Notes under the pieces: generated by a model | Told to the model about the DNA's origin: nothing | What the model saw: only the letters and a program-made list of their open reading frames with translations | The model's database searches: none | Part shown: one piece after another, positions 48,333 through 58,719 of the stretch | How the letters are laid out: each line of letters starts with the position of its first letter | Position numbering within the stretch: position 1 is the first letter of the stretch | Made by a program: the position numbers and the translations under genes | Assembly: GCA_000507305.1 (NCBI GenBank) | Contig: DF241793.1 | Span: forward strand, 1,600 to 65,599 | Direction: 5' to 3' | Source of the DNA: Breviolum minutum Mf 1.05b.01 | Lineage: Eukaryota; Sar; Dinophyceae; Suessiales; Symbiodiniaceae | Length of the DNA: 64,000 bases

Positions 48333-49619
48333 TTTCCACAACCCCCCAATGGTGCCAATGCAAAAGCATCATCCTTTTTGGAATGAAACAAAACGGCAGT
48401 CGCGTCCGCAGAACTGCCGCTTCCAGCTCTCAGAGATGATAGCCTCGACCTTCCACGAACGTGATGCACGAACCCATGACATTCTTATGTCATGACAACA
48501 TCCAGCCAGCCACCCCGCCTGTGAAAGCTTGGAATTGCTCGGTTTGTTGTCTTGCCTACATCCAACACTGTGGCGGTTTAAGACCGAAAGGACTCCGAAA
48601 GGACCTTGGAAAGAAACCTGTTGTGAGACTGTTGTGGACTCTTGGGTGTCATCAGTGTGCAGCCTCGCCATCATAGGACAAATCTGCTGCAGGACTCAGT
48701 GCTGGCATCAGCAGTCGGCTTTCCTGCATGGCTTTCTTTCACCCTCGCATGACTCAAAGGTGTTGTACCGACACTGCCACAAATCCTGCAAGCAATTTAG
48801 TTGTGGTTACAGTGATCATTTCATATCACATCCAATGATCTCAAGGGTTTGTTTGTACTTAGACTTATTCCCAGCCGTAGTGACAAGATCTCCAACCAAG
48901 AATAACCTCTTGCATTTTTCTGAAGATCTTCAAATCTTGGAGCTTCAGTTGCCAGAATTTCCAGCCTGCTCTGTCGCTTCGATATAAATGGCTGCTGCTA
49001 GGGATGCCTCAGAATGCCACCATCGCGAATGCCAAAGTTCCCAATACAACTACCGCAACTGAACTTCAAAGCACAGATTGCTGCCACCAGGTTGCTGCCG
49101 CCAATTCCACCAGTGGACAGCTCAAGTACACCAGGGAAGCGACATTGAAAACAGTAGGCGCTTGCCTGCAGGAATGCACCAGTTGAAGGTGTCATAAAAC
49201 CTGTATAAACCTGGGTTTTTTTTAGACGACTATAGCATACACCACAAAATCACCAAACCCAGCAATGTACCTTTACCCAATCATAGAAACATGAAATTGC
49301 CACAAGAAAGTCCGAGCAAAACTGATTCTAGGGAAGTCCCAAATCCCCAAACCCCAACTCCAAACTCTGAAACGATTGGAGTTTCCACCTCGAAAACACT
49401 GGGTACTTCACATGAACAGCTCGCTCCAAGAACAAGATTGCATCAAACATGCCGTTCACCAGGCACAGCAATCCTAAGTCTGTGACTACCAGGCGCTGGC
49501 ATGTCTCAAAAAACTGGGAACTATGGATTATTGATTGGTATTCAGATCTCTCCCATACAAGTGTACTTGTGAATTGTGAATCCTGAATCTTCAACATTTC
49601 TCTGATTTACTAGTTTGCT

Positions 49620-49670
<51 letters not shown>

Positions 49671-50111
49671 TTACCATAACATAACATGACCATGATACAT
49701 CATCATGTTTCACATTATCAAAAGTCTCGGCAAGTGAATCCGTTGAGACCTTGGAGCTGCTTTCTGATCAAACAGGACGATGGAAGAAATCCCAACCAAC
49801 CACCTGGGATGTAAAAAAACCTCTAAATAAAGAGATAAACTACCAACCTCAACTGGTGCAAGATTTCAGCCATCAACAGTAGTATACAGCAATATACAGT
49901 ATACAGTATACAAATAGTACAGATAAGGGAAGGTAAAACTATGCAAGATTGAAAATTTCCAATATTTCGGATCCTTCCCTTCTTCCACTCTCATACATAA
50001 TTCATGTTCCAAGCTTCCATAGTATAAGCAGTAGCCAGTGTCCACGCCTTGCCACATGAAGTCATCACCCAAGTTGGCTATCAAACCAGCTGCCAACCCT
50101 CCAGCCTGCGC
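48333..50111 (-). CDS. Coding-like exons, possible membrane protein
   Basis: Best exon is 49940-50111 (AG|GCG to A|GTTTTA, 57 codons; AQAGGLAAGLIANLGDDFMW and SLEHELCMRVEEGKDPKYWK). Further blocks: about 49415-49505 (RLVVTDLGLLCLVNGMFDAI), about 49000-49110 (STGGIGGSNLVAAICALKFS), about 48845-48925 (RLFLVGDLVTTAGNKSKYKQ) and one ending at 48333 (VLFHSKKDDAFALAPLGG, GTAAGC donor). Hydrophobic segments suggest a membrane protein. The exons may belong to more than one gene. A plus-strand frame at 50180-50270 (ETDVEVRMSQKDLESVVVV) also looks coding. Confidence 0.35.
49622..49671. repeat. (CAT)n microsatellite
   Basis: About 16 uninterrupted CAT units. Confidence 0.95.
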
Positions 50112-50449
50112 CTGTGGATAGAACAGAAGTACCAAGCGTCAGGATTACCAGCGACAGCAGGGCACCCCAAACATCCAGGATCAGAAACCTGCAAGAAACG
50201 GACGTAGAGGTCAGGATGTCGCAAAAGGATCTGGAGTCTGTTGTGGTTGTGTTGCCTGTTAGCATGAACCGTTCTGTGTTTCTAAAAACAACACATGTGA
50301 GACAAATCCAAGATTTTGGTACTCCAAAATGGATGTATATATCTCTCTTCAAATTGCAGATGCCCAACCGATCAGCTGCATTGGGCCTTGCAACCATCAA
50401 CCCAGCTTGCGCCTCGTTTTGTCGTGTCTGTGCGAGTTAAAACCATGTT

Positions 50450-52080
50450 TGGATATTTCAGGCATCTCCCTCCAGCACTTGGCAAATCGGACAGGTTTGT
50501 TCAGCGAATCTCTGCACCCTTTGGTGAAGAAAGACATTTCGACTCAGTGTGGAATGGCACCGAAATCCCAGGTAAACCAAGCAAAACTAGATATGCAAAA
50601 ACACTCTTGAGAATTTCCTTTCAATTCCATACATAAATCGTCAAGTGTCCGAAATTCTCTTCTGGCACGCAAAGCAATTTCTCTCATCCCTGCATGGCCT
50701 GAGGACCACATAAAATCCACCTATTATCCATCTATCCACAAAGCCAAGACACCGCTAAGAGACCAATAAAGTACGGCCTCGCTTTCAATGCAAAGCGTGT
50801 TGGTGGCAAGTTCGCCGCACCATGTGCTAAAACCATTGGCCTGGCTGAGGATTCCAATTCACAGAGTGTCAAGCATCCCCTCTCAATTGTTCGGCTTGAA
50901 TTGATTCCTAAGATGACCTTCTTGCTATATGTAACACACATTTTTTGTAGACCAGGCAGTTTCTTTTCTCAAAATGGTACATGGTCATGGTACATCTTGT
51001 CACACCCAAGATCCACAGCCTTCAGAAAAAACCAACGGGTTTTTTATGCGCCGCTGCTCCACGGCGACCAACTTCGTTCCAAAAAATGGGGATGGGGGGT
51101 CTCGGTGTGCAATTTTCACCGACCCCCTTGAGCCATAATGGCTGCCCGAGGCTGGAGATGTTGGCATTCGCAAAATGCCACAAGACAGAAGGTCAAGTCC
51201 AAGATTCCTGAAAACTGAAGTACATGCATTTTGGGATGGTGTGAGCATGCTAAGAGATACTTCCATGTCGGGCTTATAGGTAAGACCATGCCCAAAACAA
51301 GCTGCAGGCCTGCAACGCCATGGCTCAGTAACCAGCCAACAGAACAACCAATGTATGATTTTCTTCAAGGCAAAAACTATGGAAAAGAATCTTTGTTGTC
51401 ATCTCTCAATATCACTCTTTGACAGTACAAGATCTTAAGGACTTGAGCAAGAGTGGAGCAGGGAAAACATGACCATGCCCTTTGCCAATGTCACCTGGCT
51501 CAAGGATCCACCATTCAACGACTTGAAAGAATGATCCTGACAGCTGAAGTCCTCTGGAGTCCCGCATCCGGATAGAACCTTGCATACATATAGTTCCCGG
51601 GCGAGCCGGGGGGCGGAAGTTTCAGAAGAAAAAAAACTATAACTATATAGCAAAGAAAGAATTTGCCTATAGAATGCGCGCAAGGCGACCGACCAGCGCG
51701 ACACCCAAACCATTTCTTTGCTGTGAACGAGCCTTCTGCTGTTCCATGGTGGTGATGTGACCTGTTTTGATGTCATGAAGTTGCTTGCGGCGTGAGATGA
51801 AGTCATGTGGTTGGTTGTGAGGTGACGTGGGGTGAGCTACTGTGGTTAGTTGTGACGTGGCATGTCATGTCATTTGATGTGGTTGGCACGTCATTTGATG
51901 CGATGTGATTGCTTGTGTTGTGTCATGTCACATGATGCACAGCGATGTCATGGTGATGACCTGTTATCTGTTTTGCCCTGCAATGGGATGGAATGTTGTG
52001 AGCTTAAGATGCCATTGGTTGTGAGGCCACGTTGTGTGGTTCGAAGTGGTTCTGTGACAATCTGGTGATCCAAACAACTA
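50450..52080. other. No supported gene
   Basis: Frames on both strands compete without motifs. A hydrophobic minus-strand stretch at 50735-50800 (PYFIGLLAVSWLCG) could be a membrane segment of the neighbouring gene. The 51.75-52.05 kb part is rich in GTGA and CATG words and leads into the repeat island. Confidence 0.4.
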
Positions 52081-52082
52081 TT

Positions 52083-52826
52083 CTGGACTACAAAGTACTG
52101 CTCCAGTACTACTCTGTACTACAAAGTACTACTTCAGTACTACAAAGTACTACTGCAGTACTACTCTGTACTACAAAGTACTAGTCCAGTACTTCTCTGC
52201 AAAGTACTAATGCAGTACTACTCCAGTACTACTCACTACTACTACTTCAGTACTACTCCACTACTAGTCTGTACTACAAAGTACTACTCCAGTACTGCTT
52301 TGTACTGCAAAGTACTACTACGTACTACTCCAGTACTACTCTGTACCGCAAAGTACTACTCCAGTACTACTATCCAATACTGCTCTGTACTACAAAGTAC
52401 TACTCCAGTACTACTCTGTACTACAAAGTACTACTCCAGTACTACTCTGTACCACAAAGTACTACTCCAGCACTACCCCAATAATACTCTGTACTACAAA
52501 GTACTACTCCAGTACTGCTCTGTACTACAAAGTACTACTCCAGTACTACTCTGTCTACAAAGTACTACAACGTACAACTCCAGTAGTACCCTGTACTACC
52601 AAGTACTACTCCAGTACTACTCTGCACTACACAGTACTGCTCCAGTACTACTCTGTACTACAAAGTACTACTCCAGTACTACTCTGTACTTCAAAGTACT
52701 ACTCCACTACCATGGTCTGTACTACAAAGTACTACTCCAGTACTGCTCTGTACTGCAAAGTACTACTACGTACTACTCCAGTACTACAAAGCACTACAAT
52801 GCACTACTCGACTACTTCTCTGTACT
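52083..52826. repeat. 31-bp minisatellite, about 24 units
   Basis: The unit is about 31 bp, made of three sub-units (CTCTGTACTA, CAAAGTACTA, CTCCAGTACTA), each centred on GTAC. Copies differ by substitutions and lost sub-units. No forward frame contains a stop in the consensus, so a 218-codon plus-strand frame runs through it; I regard this as a by-product of the repeat and not a gene. Confidence 0.9.
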
Positions 52827-52828
52827 CT

Positions 52829-53063
52829 CCAACTTCACCAAATACTGCGCCTGCCACGCAAAATGAATCTCATGATTGATCCGCCTCACATTTGAAGCCT
52901 CATTTACAATGCACGGAGCAACAAGAGTCGGCCTCCAACTTCACCAAATACTGCGCCTGCGACGCAAAATGAATCTCATGATTGATCCGCCTCACATATG
53001 AAGCCTCATTTACAATGCACGGAGCAACAAGAGTCAGCCTCCAACTTCACCTAGTGCGCCTGC
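52829..53063. repeat. 106-bp tandem repeat, two copies plus partial third
   Basis: Copies start at 52829, 52935 and 53041 (CCAACTTCACC). The first two are nearly identical over 106 bp; the third diverges after about 25 bp. Each carries TGCGCCTGCCACG or a one-base variant. Confidence 0.9.
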
Positions 53064-53286
53064 CACGAAATCTTTCAAGATTGCAACGGAAACGTGTTAA
53101 ATTGCTTCCGCCAATACAAAGACGATTCAACGACATTCCGAGCATGATCCGAACAAGATCCGAACAGAAAATCGTCATCTCGCACCTGCCGCTTCCGAGA
53201 CCTTACTCGTCGGATCTTGGAGACGATTCTGTATTGAAAAATACAACATGTCGCGCTCCGGCTATCTGCATAAATTTCACGGAATG

Positions 53287-53384
53287 CTGCGCCTGCCACG
53301 AAATGTCACAATCCACTTTCAGCAAATACTGCGCCTGCCACAAAAACTCACACTCCACCTTCACCACTTACTGCGCCTGCCACG
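53287..53384. repeat. Short-period copies of TGCGCCTGCCACG
   Basis: The core of the 106-bp repeat recurs at 53287, 53330 and 53372, spacing 42-43 bp, with variable sequence between. Confidence 0.7.
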
Positions 53385-53397
53385 TAAAATGCACTCT

Positions 53398-53594
53398 ACT
53401 CTTCTCTACTCTATTCTCTTGGCATCTATTCTCTCTCGGCATCTATTCTCTGTTGGCATCTATTCTCTCTTGGCATCTAGTCTCTCTTGGCATCTGTTCT
53501 CTCTTGGCATCTAATCTCTACGCATCTAGTCTCTGCGCATCCTCTAAGCATCTGTTCTCTACGCATCCATTCTCTACGCATCTATTCTCTCTCA
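53398..53594. repeat. GGCATCTATTCTCT minisatellite
   Basis: About ten pyrimidine-rich units: first an 18-20-bp type with TTGGCATCTATTCTCTC, then a shorter type with ACGCATCTATTCTCT. Confidence 0.85.
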
Positions 53595-54164
53595 TTTTAA
53601 AAACTTCGTAACTCGGAAGTTTCTCATCCAAACTTCCTTTGATGATATATGCTTGCACATATGTAAATTATGTATATACATGCCAGAAGCAATCTATCAA
53701 TTGGATTCGTTGGGTGCAAAATTTCATCAACAGTCCCAGTGCCCAAACTTTTCTGACTGAAGTGTTTCTTGGGGTACGTTGCTCCGCTGCTCCCCCTGTA
53801 CTGCTTGACAGACCAGGGGTGACCCCGTCATGGCGGCAAACACAGTCCGGCACCGTGTTCAAAATAGGGATCTGCTCCCTGGGGGAAGACCCCGGAAAGA
53901 AATCTGGCAATCCTGGAAGTGAAGTTGGTTGCACAAACAATTTTCCTTTGGCTCGGAAGAAAAACAAGGAAAACGACGAGTTCCAGGGTGGCCAGATCTT
54001 TGGAAATCTCATCTGAGCAGTGCCCCAAAGCATGTCAGGAATTGTTTGGTTTATTAAGAGACTCTTCCACTTTATTCCACTTTGAAATTGCATTTCACTG
54101 CACATCTTTCATGGTGGTTCTCCGCTAGACCCTGGACCAGGGACCTTCTCTCTGACACTTTCAG

Positions 54165-54331
54165 TCACCAAGAAGTATCAATTGCCGCTTCTCTTGGCAA
54201 TGGAGCGCGGTAGCTTTGTGCTCTACTCGCAAAAAACTGAGCTCCAGTGTGTCTGCAATTCATGGGTCCATCATCCATCCGAAACAGTTCTCTGTTCTTT
54301 TCATCAATCTTGACTTCTGGTGTCTCAGGCA
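54165..54331 (-). CDS. Unassigned terminal exon
   Basis: After acceptor AG (54333-54332) a 55-codon frame runs to TGA: PETPEVKIDEKNRELFRMDD then QFFASRAQSYRAPLPREAAI. The charged, low-hydrophobic character looks coding. No family recognised. Confidence 0.4.
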
Positions 54332-54547
54332 CTGCAATCAAGGTTTTAAGGGAACATCTTTTTGAAACCATCACAGAAGTGGAAAATAGCCGCCAATACA
54401 CTGACGGCAAAATATCGACGTACCACTTCCATGATTGTTTCAATATGTTCAATGCTGAAGAATTGCAGATCATCAAGTTACACTGAGGACTTTCCCAAAT
54501 GCGCGGTTTGAAGAGCAGTGTTTGAAACTTCTGGGCATCAAGAAATG

Positions 54548-54548
54548 C

Positions 54549-54646
<98 letters not shown>
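54548..54646. repeat. (CAA)33 microsatellite
   Basis: Thirty-three uninterrupted CAA units (99 bp). Frames through it read poly-Gln or poly-Asn on plus and poly-Leu on minus; none is credible as a gene. Confidence 0.97.
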
Positions 54647-54710
54647 ACGGTATGCATGGAAGGCGGTATGCATCTATACATGTTTTGGCCAGGTTGGCAG
54701 TCTCTTTCAG

Positions 54711-54876
54711 TCATTCCAACAGTTCGGAGGATGAAAGATAAAGATTTCCTGCCGCCGGCGTCTTGCAGTAGTTGTCTATCACCTTCTCAAAGGTCCAGGA
54801 AGGATGCTGCATGCCTGACATGTGGCGGTTTTTGTTTGAATCTAGTCCCTCAAAAAGATCCCCCAAAATTGACCCC
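54711..54876 (-). CDS. Unassigned exon
   Basis: After an AG|GGG acceptor the minus strand reads GSILGDLFEGLDSNKNRHMS then HPSWTFEKVIDNY. A GT donor lies after FEK (AAG|GTGATA) and a GC donor further on. No family recognised; probably one gene with the exons at 55.3 and 56.6 kb. Confidence 0.4.
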
Positions 54877-55316
54877 TGAGGCTGAAGATTCAACCACAAT
54901 CTACGCGCAGTAATTTCACGAAAGAAATAATGATACAAAATGTGTCATTCGGTAGTGCAGGTGATGATTGAAGTTTGTTGAGCATTAACTTCCATATCAT
55001 TGGGTCATGACGGTCATGGTAACTTGTATTATGGGAAAACAACCTGCGAATAAAATGTTGGCTTACCATTTTACCAGAGATACAAGAGGATGATGATTGG
55101 TCATGGAAGTTGCTCAAAACTACTAAGAGCAGATGATATGAACATAATCTGATGACATACCATATCAATTTTCCAACACTGATCGATAGATCGATATGCC
55201 AAAAGATCAGATCAAGGATTGCGGTCAATAGATTCAACTTCCGCAAATGCTGTCACAAACCCAACCAACAAGATTTACAGTAAGTTCCTTGTTGGGTATG
55301 AAGTCTCCAAAGCACT

Positions 55317-55515
55317 TCAGTATTGTTCAGACCATTTTCTTTTTGCTGGCAAAGTACTCTCATCACAGAAGGTTTTGATCACATCACCCACACACAAATC
55401 CGAAGATCTTCCAGTTTCAATCCGAAGACGTTCAAGTCCGTTGCATGCAGAAAGTTCATCTACATCGGCAAGCTTGGTCAAGGCTCTCCAAGCCTGCATG
55501 TCGACCTGGTTGTTT
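55317..55515 (-). CDS. Unassigned exon
   Basis: The minus strand reads AWRALTKLADVDELSACNGL, RLRIETGRSSDLCVGDVIKT and DESTLPAKRKWSEQ before a TGA. The composition is clearly protein-like. The end may be a stop or a GA donor (ACT|GAAGTG). Confidence 0.45.
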
Positions 55516-56599
55516 GGCAATTTTTTACAATTCAAGTCGTAAGCACTAACCTTGCCATTGTTGGGAGACGTTTACCGTAATTCGAAACTCAGAGACCCAA
55601 AAAAATATATGTCATTCCTTCCAACTGTTCTTCATCCAACCTTTCAGAGATGATTTAGAGTTTCGGAGAGGCTGCAATCTCAATCGCAAATCGGACTATT
55701 ATATGTCGCATATGGTCGCGTCCCTCCCAGCTTCTGATGCTTATGGGAATATCTGCGATGGTATTCCAATGGATCTCCATTCGGCCATGCCCCTTGGAAA
55801 ATCAAATGTGTATGCACACAAGGTTGGGATCACTGAGTGGGTATGGGTCGATATCAACATCAGCTTTGAAACTTCAGTTGTGCTGTTCTTTGTCCAACCT
55901 AAAGAGTAGCTTTGCTGCACATTCGAAACTACAAGAAATTTAGTTTGTCATTACGCCACTATTCCTTCTGCCGTTTGTTTTGCTGTTTTCTTTGTGTTGC
56001 TACAAGGTGAAAAGATATTTGAAGATTCAACCATTCCGTTTGAGAATTTTCTTGAAATGACTGGTGTACGTAAATTATGTTCAGCAATGTTTTGATGCTC
56101 ACAGTCAGAAGGCCACGCTACAGCGCTGAAACAGCGACCTTAAAAGAAATGCCACGCACGGAGCCACCAAAAGCCGATGACTCAATCACTCCCGAAGTTT
56201 TGGAAAAAAAACACGCGATTTAGCTTGCATGCCAGCAAAACCTGGAAATTCCTTCAATTTTTGCTAAGATTAAGACGTTATGGGTATGAAAATATTGAAA
56301 TACCTAATAACGAACAGGGAGGGAAAGACGTAGCTGCGGCCCAAAAACTCCCAATTTTGGCATCAGCAAAGGAGTTTCAAAAAAAGCAGGTGCAGCACTA
56401 GCTCCAAGTTTTATTTCCCAGGCCCTTTCAACACGAATGGATGCCAATCATGGTTGCTTTTAAAGAATGGTAATCAAAATGGATACCAGTACTATTGCAT
56501 TTGCAGAATGGCAAATGAAACAGTACCAGAATGATTCCATTTGCAGGGACGGTGAATGAAACGGAGATTAGGACAGATATGGGACAGTAAAAAACATGA

Positions 56600-56770
56600 A
56601 ATGTATCATGCAATGATTCCAATCTGTGGCTCAGATTTTCGCGCCTGCCCACGACCAACGTTACAAGCCCACTCTTCAACTCGATCTTGAGTCTCTGCAA
56701 AGGGTGCCAGCAAAAGCACTTCCAATACCTTTCGCATCGTCCGTCGTAGTTGCTTTGATGTTTTATGCAC
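56600..56770 (-). CDS. Unassigned exon
   Basis: The minus strand reads KTSKQLRRTMRKVLEVLLLA, PFAETQDRVEEWACNVGRGQ and ARKSEPQIGI before TGA: an amphipathic helical segment with a basic N-terminal part. There is no ATG at its left end, so it is internal. No domain recognised. Confidence 0.45.
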
Positions 56771-56959
56771 AAATGTTCAAAGTACCAGTACTTAGTACGC
56801 TTGAAACAGTAGTTGAACCAATTTGCAACAGGCCGCCATCTGTCCCCAATGCCTCTGTCTGCATGAAAACAGCCCAGCTGGACTCAGTGGCATGTGTAAA
56901 GACCTCATCATCGAACAGGCACTGGGCAAAATTGGAATGTCAGTTGCTTTGAAGCATTC

Positions 56960-58480
56960 AAGCTGACCTTGAGGGGTGAGCGAAAGCTGGTATCGAGTTT
57001 GAGGGTGGTATGAAAACTTGACAGAACTAAAGCATGATTACATGCTTTTTTGAGCCAACGATTCCCCCAAGTTCCATACCCTGAAAAATACATGAAAACT
57101 CACAGAAACACCTCAGAGGCCTCGCCCTTCAGTCTTTTCAGTCAGGATTCATCGCCCTCCGGTCCCCCATTCACTGTCACGTAAATTCAACATGTCGATC
57201 CCCGAAATTATTGAGCACCTAAAACTCTCTAGAACTGTGCAGGTGTGTTGTGCCATTCCAGGACCTCACCTCAAGCCATTCGTTAGGGCTCCCTGCATGC
57301 GAACCGACCACCTCTCTGAAGGTAAGGGACATCGCATGTCTCAGTGAGACAGCGAGAACTCATTGTACAGAATTGCTATGGATTCATGCTATTCATGCTA
57401 CAGACTAAAAGCATTTCTTTGTAGGGTGCAGTCTTTAGAGGTCTTTCCACAATACCTGAAAATAAAGAGTTAATCTAAGTGAATAAAAAAAATTGGAGCA
57501 CGTAGATCAGGCATGGTTGTAGGTTTAGCATAACTTTCATGCAACCTGATCTTTGAACTCCATCCATCGAAGGGGCCATGTGCAATCAGCGAGGTCCAAA
57601 TCACAGGGAACAATGATCATTTTGCATACGAATCTGTTTCCCATTTAACGACTGAATTCAGGGCCTAAGAAGTCATACAAGTTCAACGATTCAGCGCTGC
57701 GCGACTCAAGTCTCAATGACACAAGTTGACAATTCTAGCCCAGAGACTGGAATGCTAGCATGTGTCTCGGTACTACTCCTCGATCCCAATGAATGTTGGC
57801 GATGCTTCGTACCCGTTGCCTGGCATCTAGTATGTTGCCTGCATCCAAATTTTCCTTAGCGGCAATCGCTGAGAAATGCATGACATGGAGGACTCCAATC
57901 GATCGGCCAAGTACCCACTATTGATGGAAGAAATCATGCACCAATTGAGGTTGGTAGCTTACCTCACCGGTTGGTAAAGATTGTATGCATCCCACGTGCT
58001 TAGTCAGATTTTGAAACCATCAACAGTAGGCAGTAGGTATGATCAATTTTGTGCCTCTAGACTCTATTTTGACATTTGCCTGACACCTTGCGAGTCGTGG
58101 AGTCGTGGAGAAGGCATTTGAATTAGACAAAGAGAGCACCAAAAAGAAACGGAATCAAGTAAGGGCCTAAGGGCCTTGTACTCTACCCTTTTCAGGATAT
58201 CTCACCTAGTTAGTCGGAGTTTGTCCGTCAAGAGTAATTAGTAATGATAAATGTCCTATAATTGAAACATAGATATTGAAAGAAGAGGCAAGGACTAATA
58301 CTTGTAGTGCTGATAGAATCCACTTTGGTTTCGACGCATCTTTTCAGCCTTGCCGTGGACGAGGTCTGCCATGAATACTGCACCCACCAGAACACTTGAA
58401 GATTCATACAACTCTGGAATTCATATGGTAGAAGCAAAATGTTGCCTTTTTCTCCCCTGCTCATTGGCTGTGCCAATAAC
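56960..58480. other. No supported gene
   Basis: No motif or exon-like block seen on either strand. The 58.48-58.72 kb stretch just 3' of the globin gene is open on the minus strand (for example FALDFFQRNISKLETGRLKV) and may be 3' UTR or another exon. Confidence 0.5.
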
Positions 58481-58719
58481 CCCTCATACGGTAGAAGGAA
58501 CGCCAGAGCGTAGTTGAAAAAGCAGATTGCACAGTACTGAAAAGAGCCTATCCATAATGTAGTTATAAACGAAGTAGAGATTTGGATTGAAAACAGGCTC
58601 AAATCTGACCTTCAGCCTTCCCGTTTCGAGTTTCGAGATATTTCTTTGAAAAAAATCTAGTGCAAATTCCAAAGAAGTAGAGCCAAACTTTCTCCCCTCC
58701 TGAAGTAGATAGAGGAATG

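Noticed and set aside
52210..52866. 218-codon plus-strand protein
   Set aside because: It reads entirely through the 31-bp satellite, which is open in every forward frame.
54518..54913. Plus-strand poly-Gln/poly-Asn proteins through the (CAA)33 tract
   Set aside because: The frames exist only because CAA has no stop codon; flanking sequence has no protein character.
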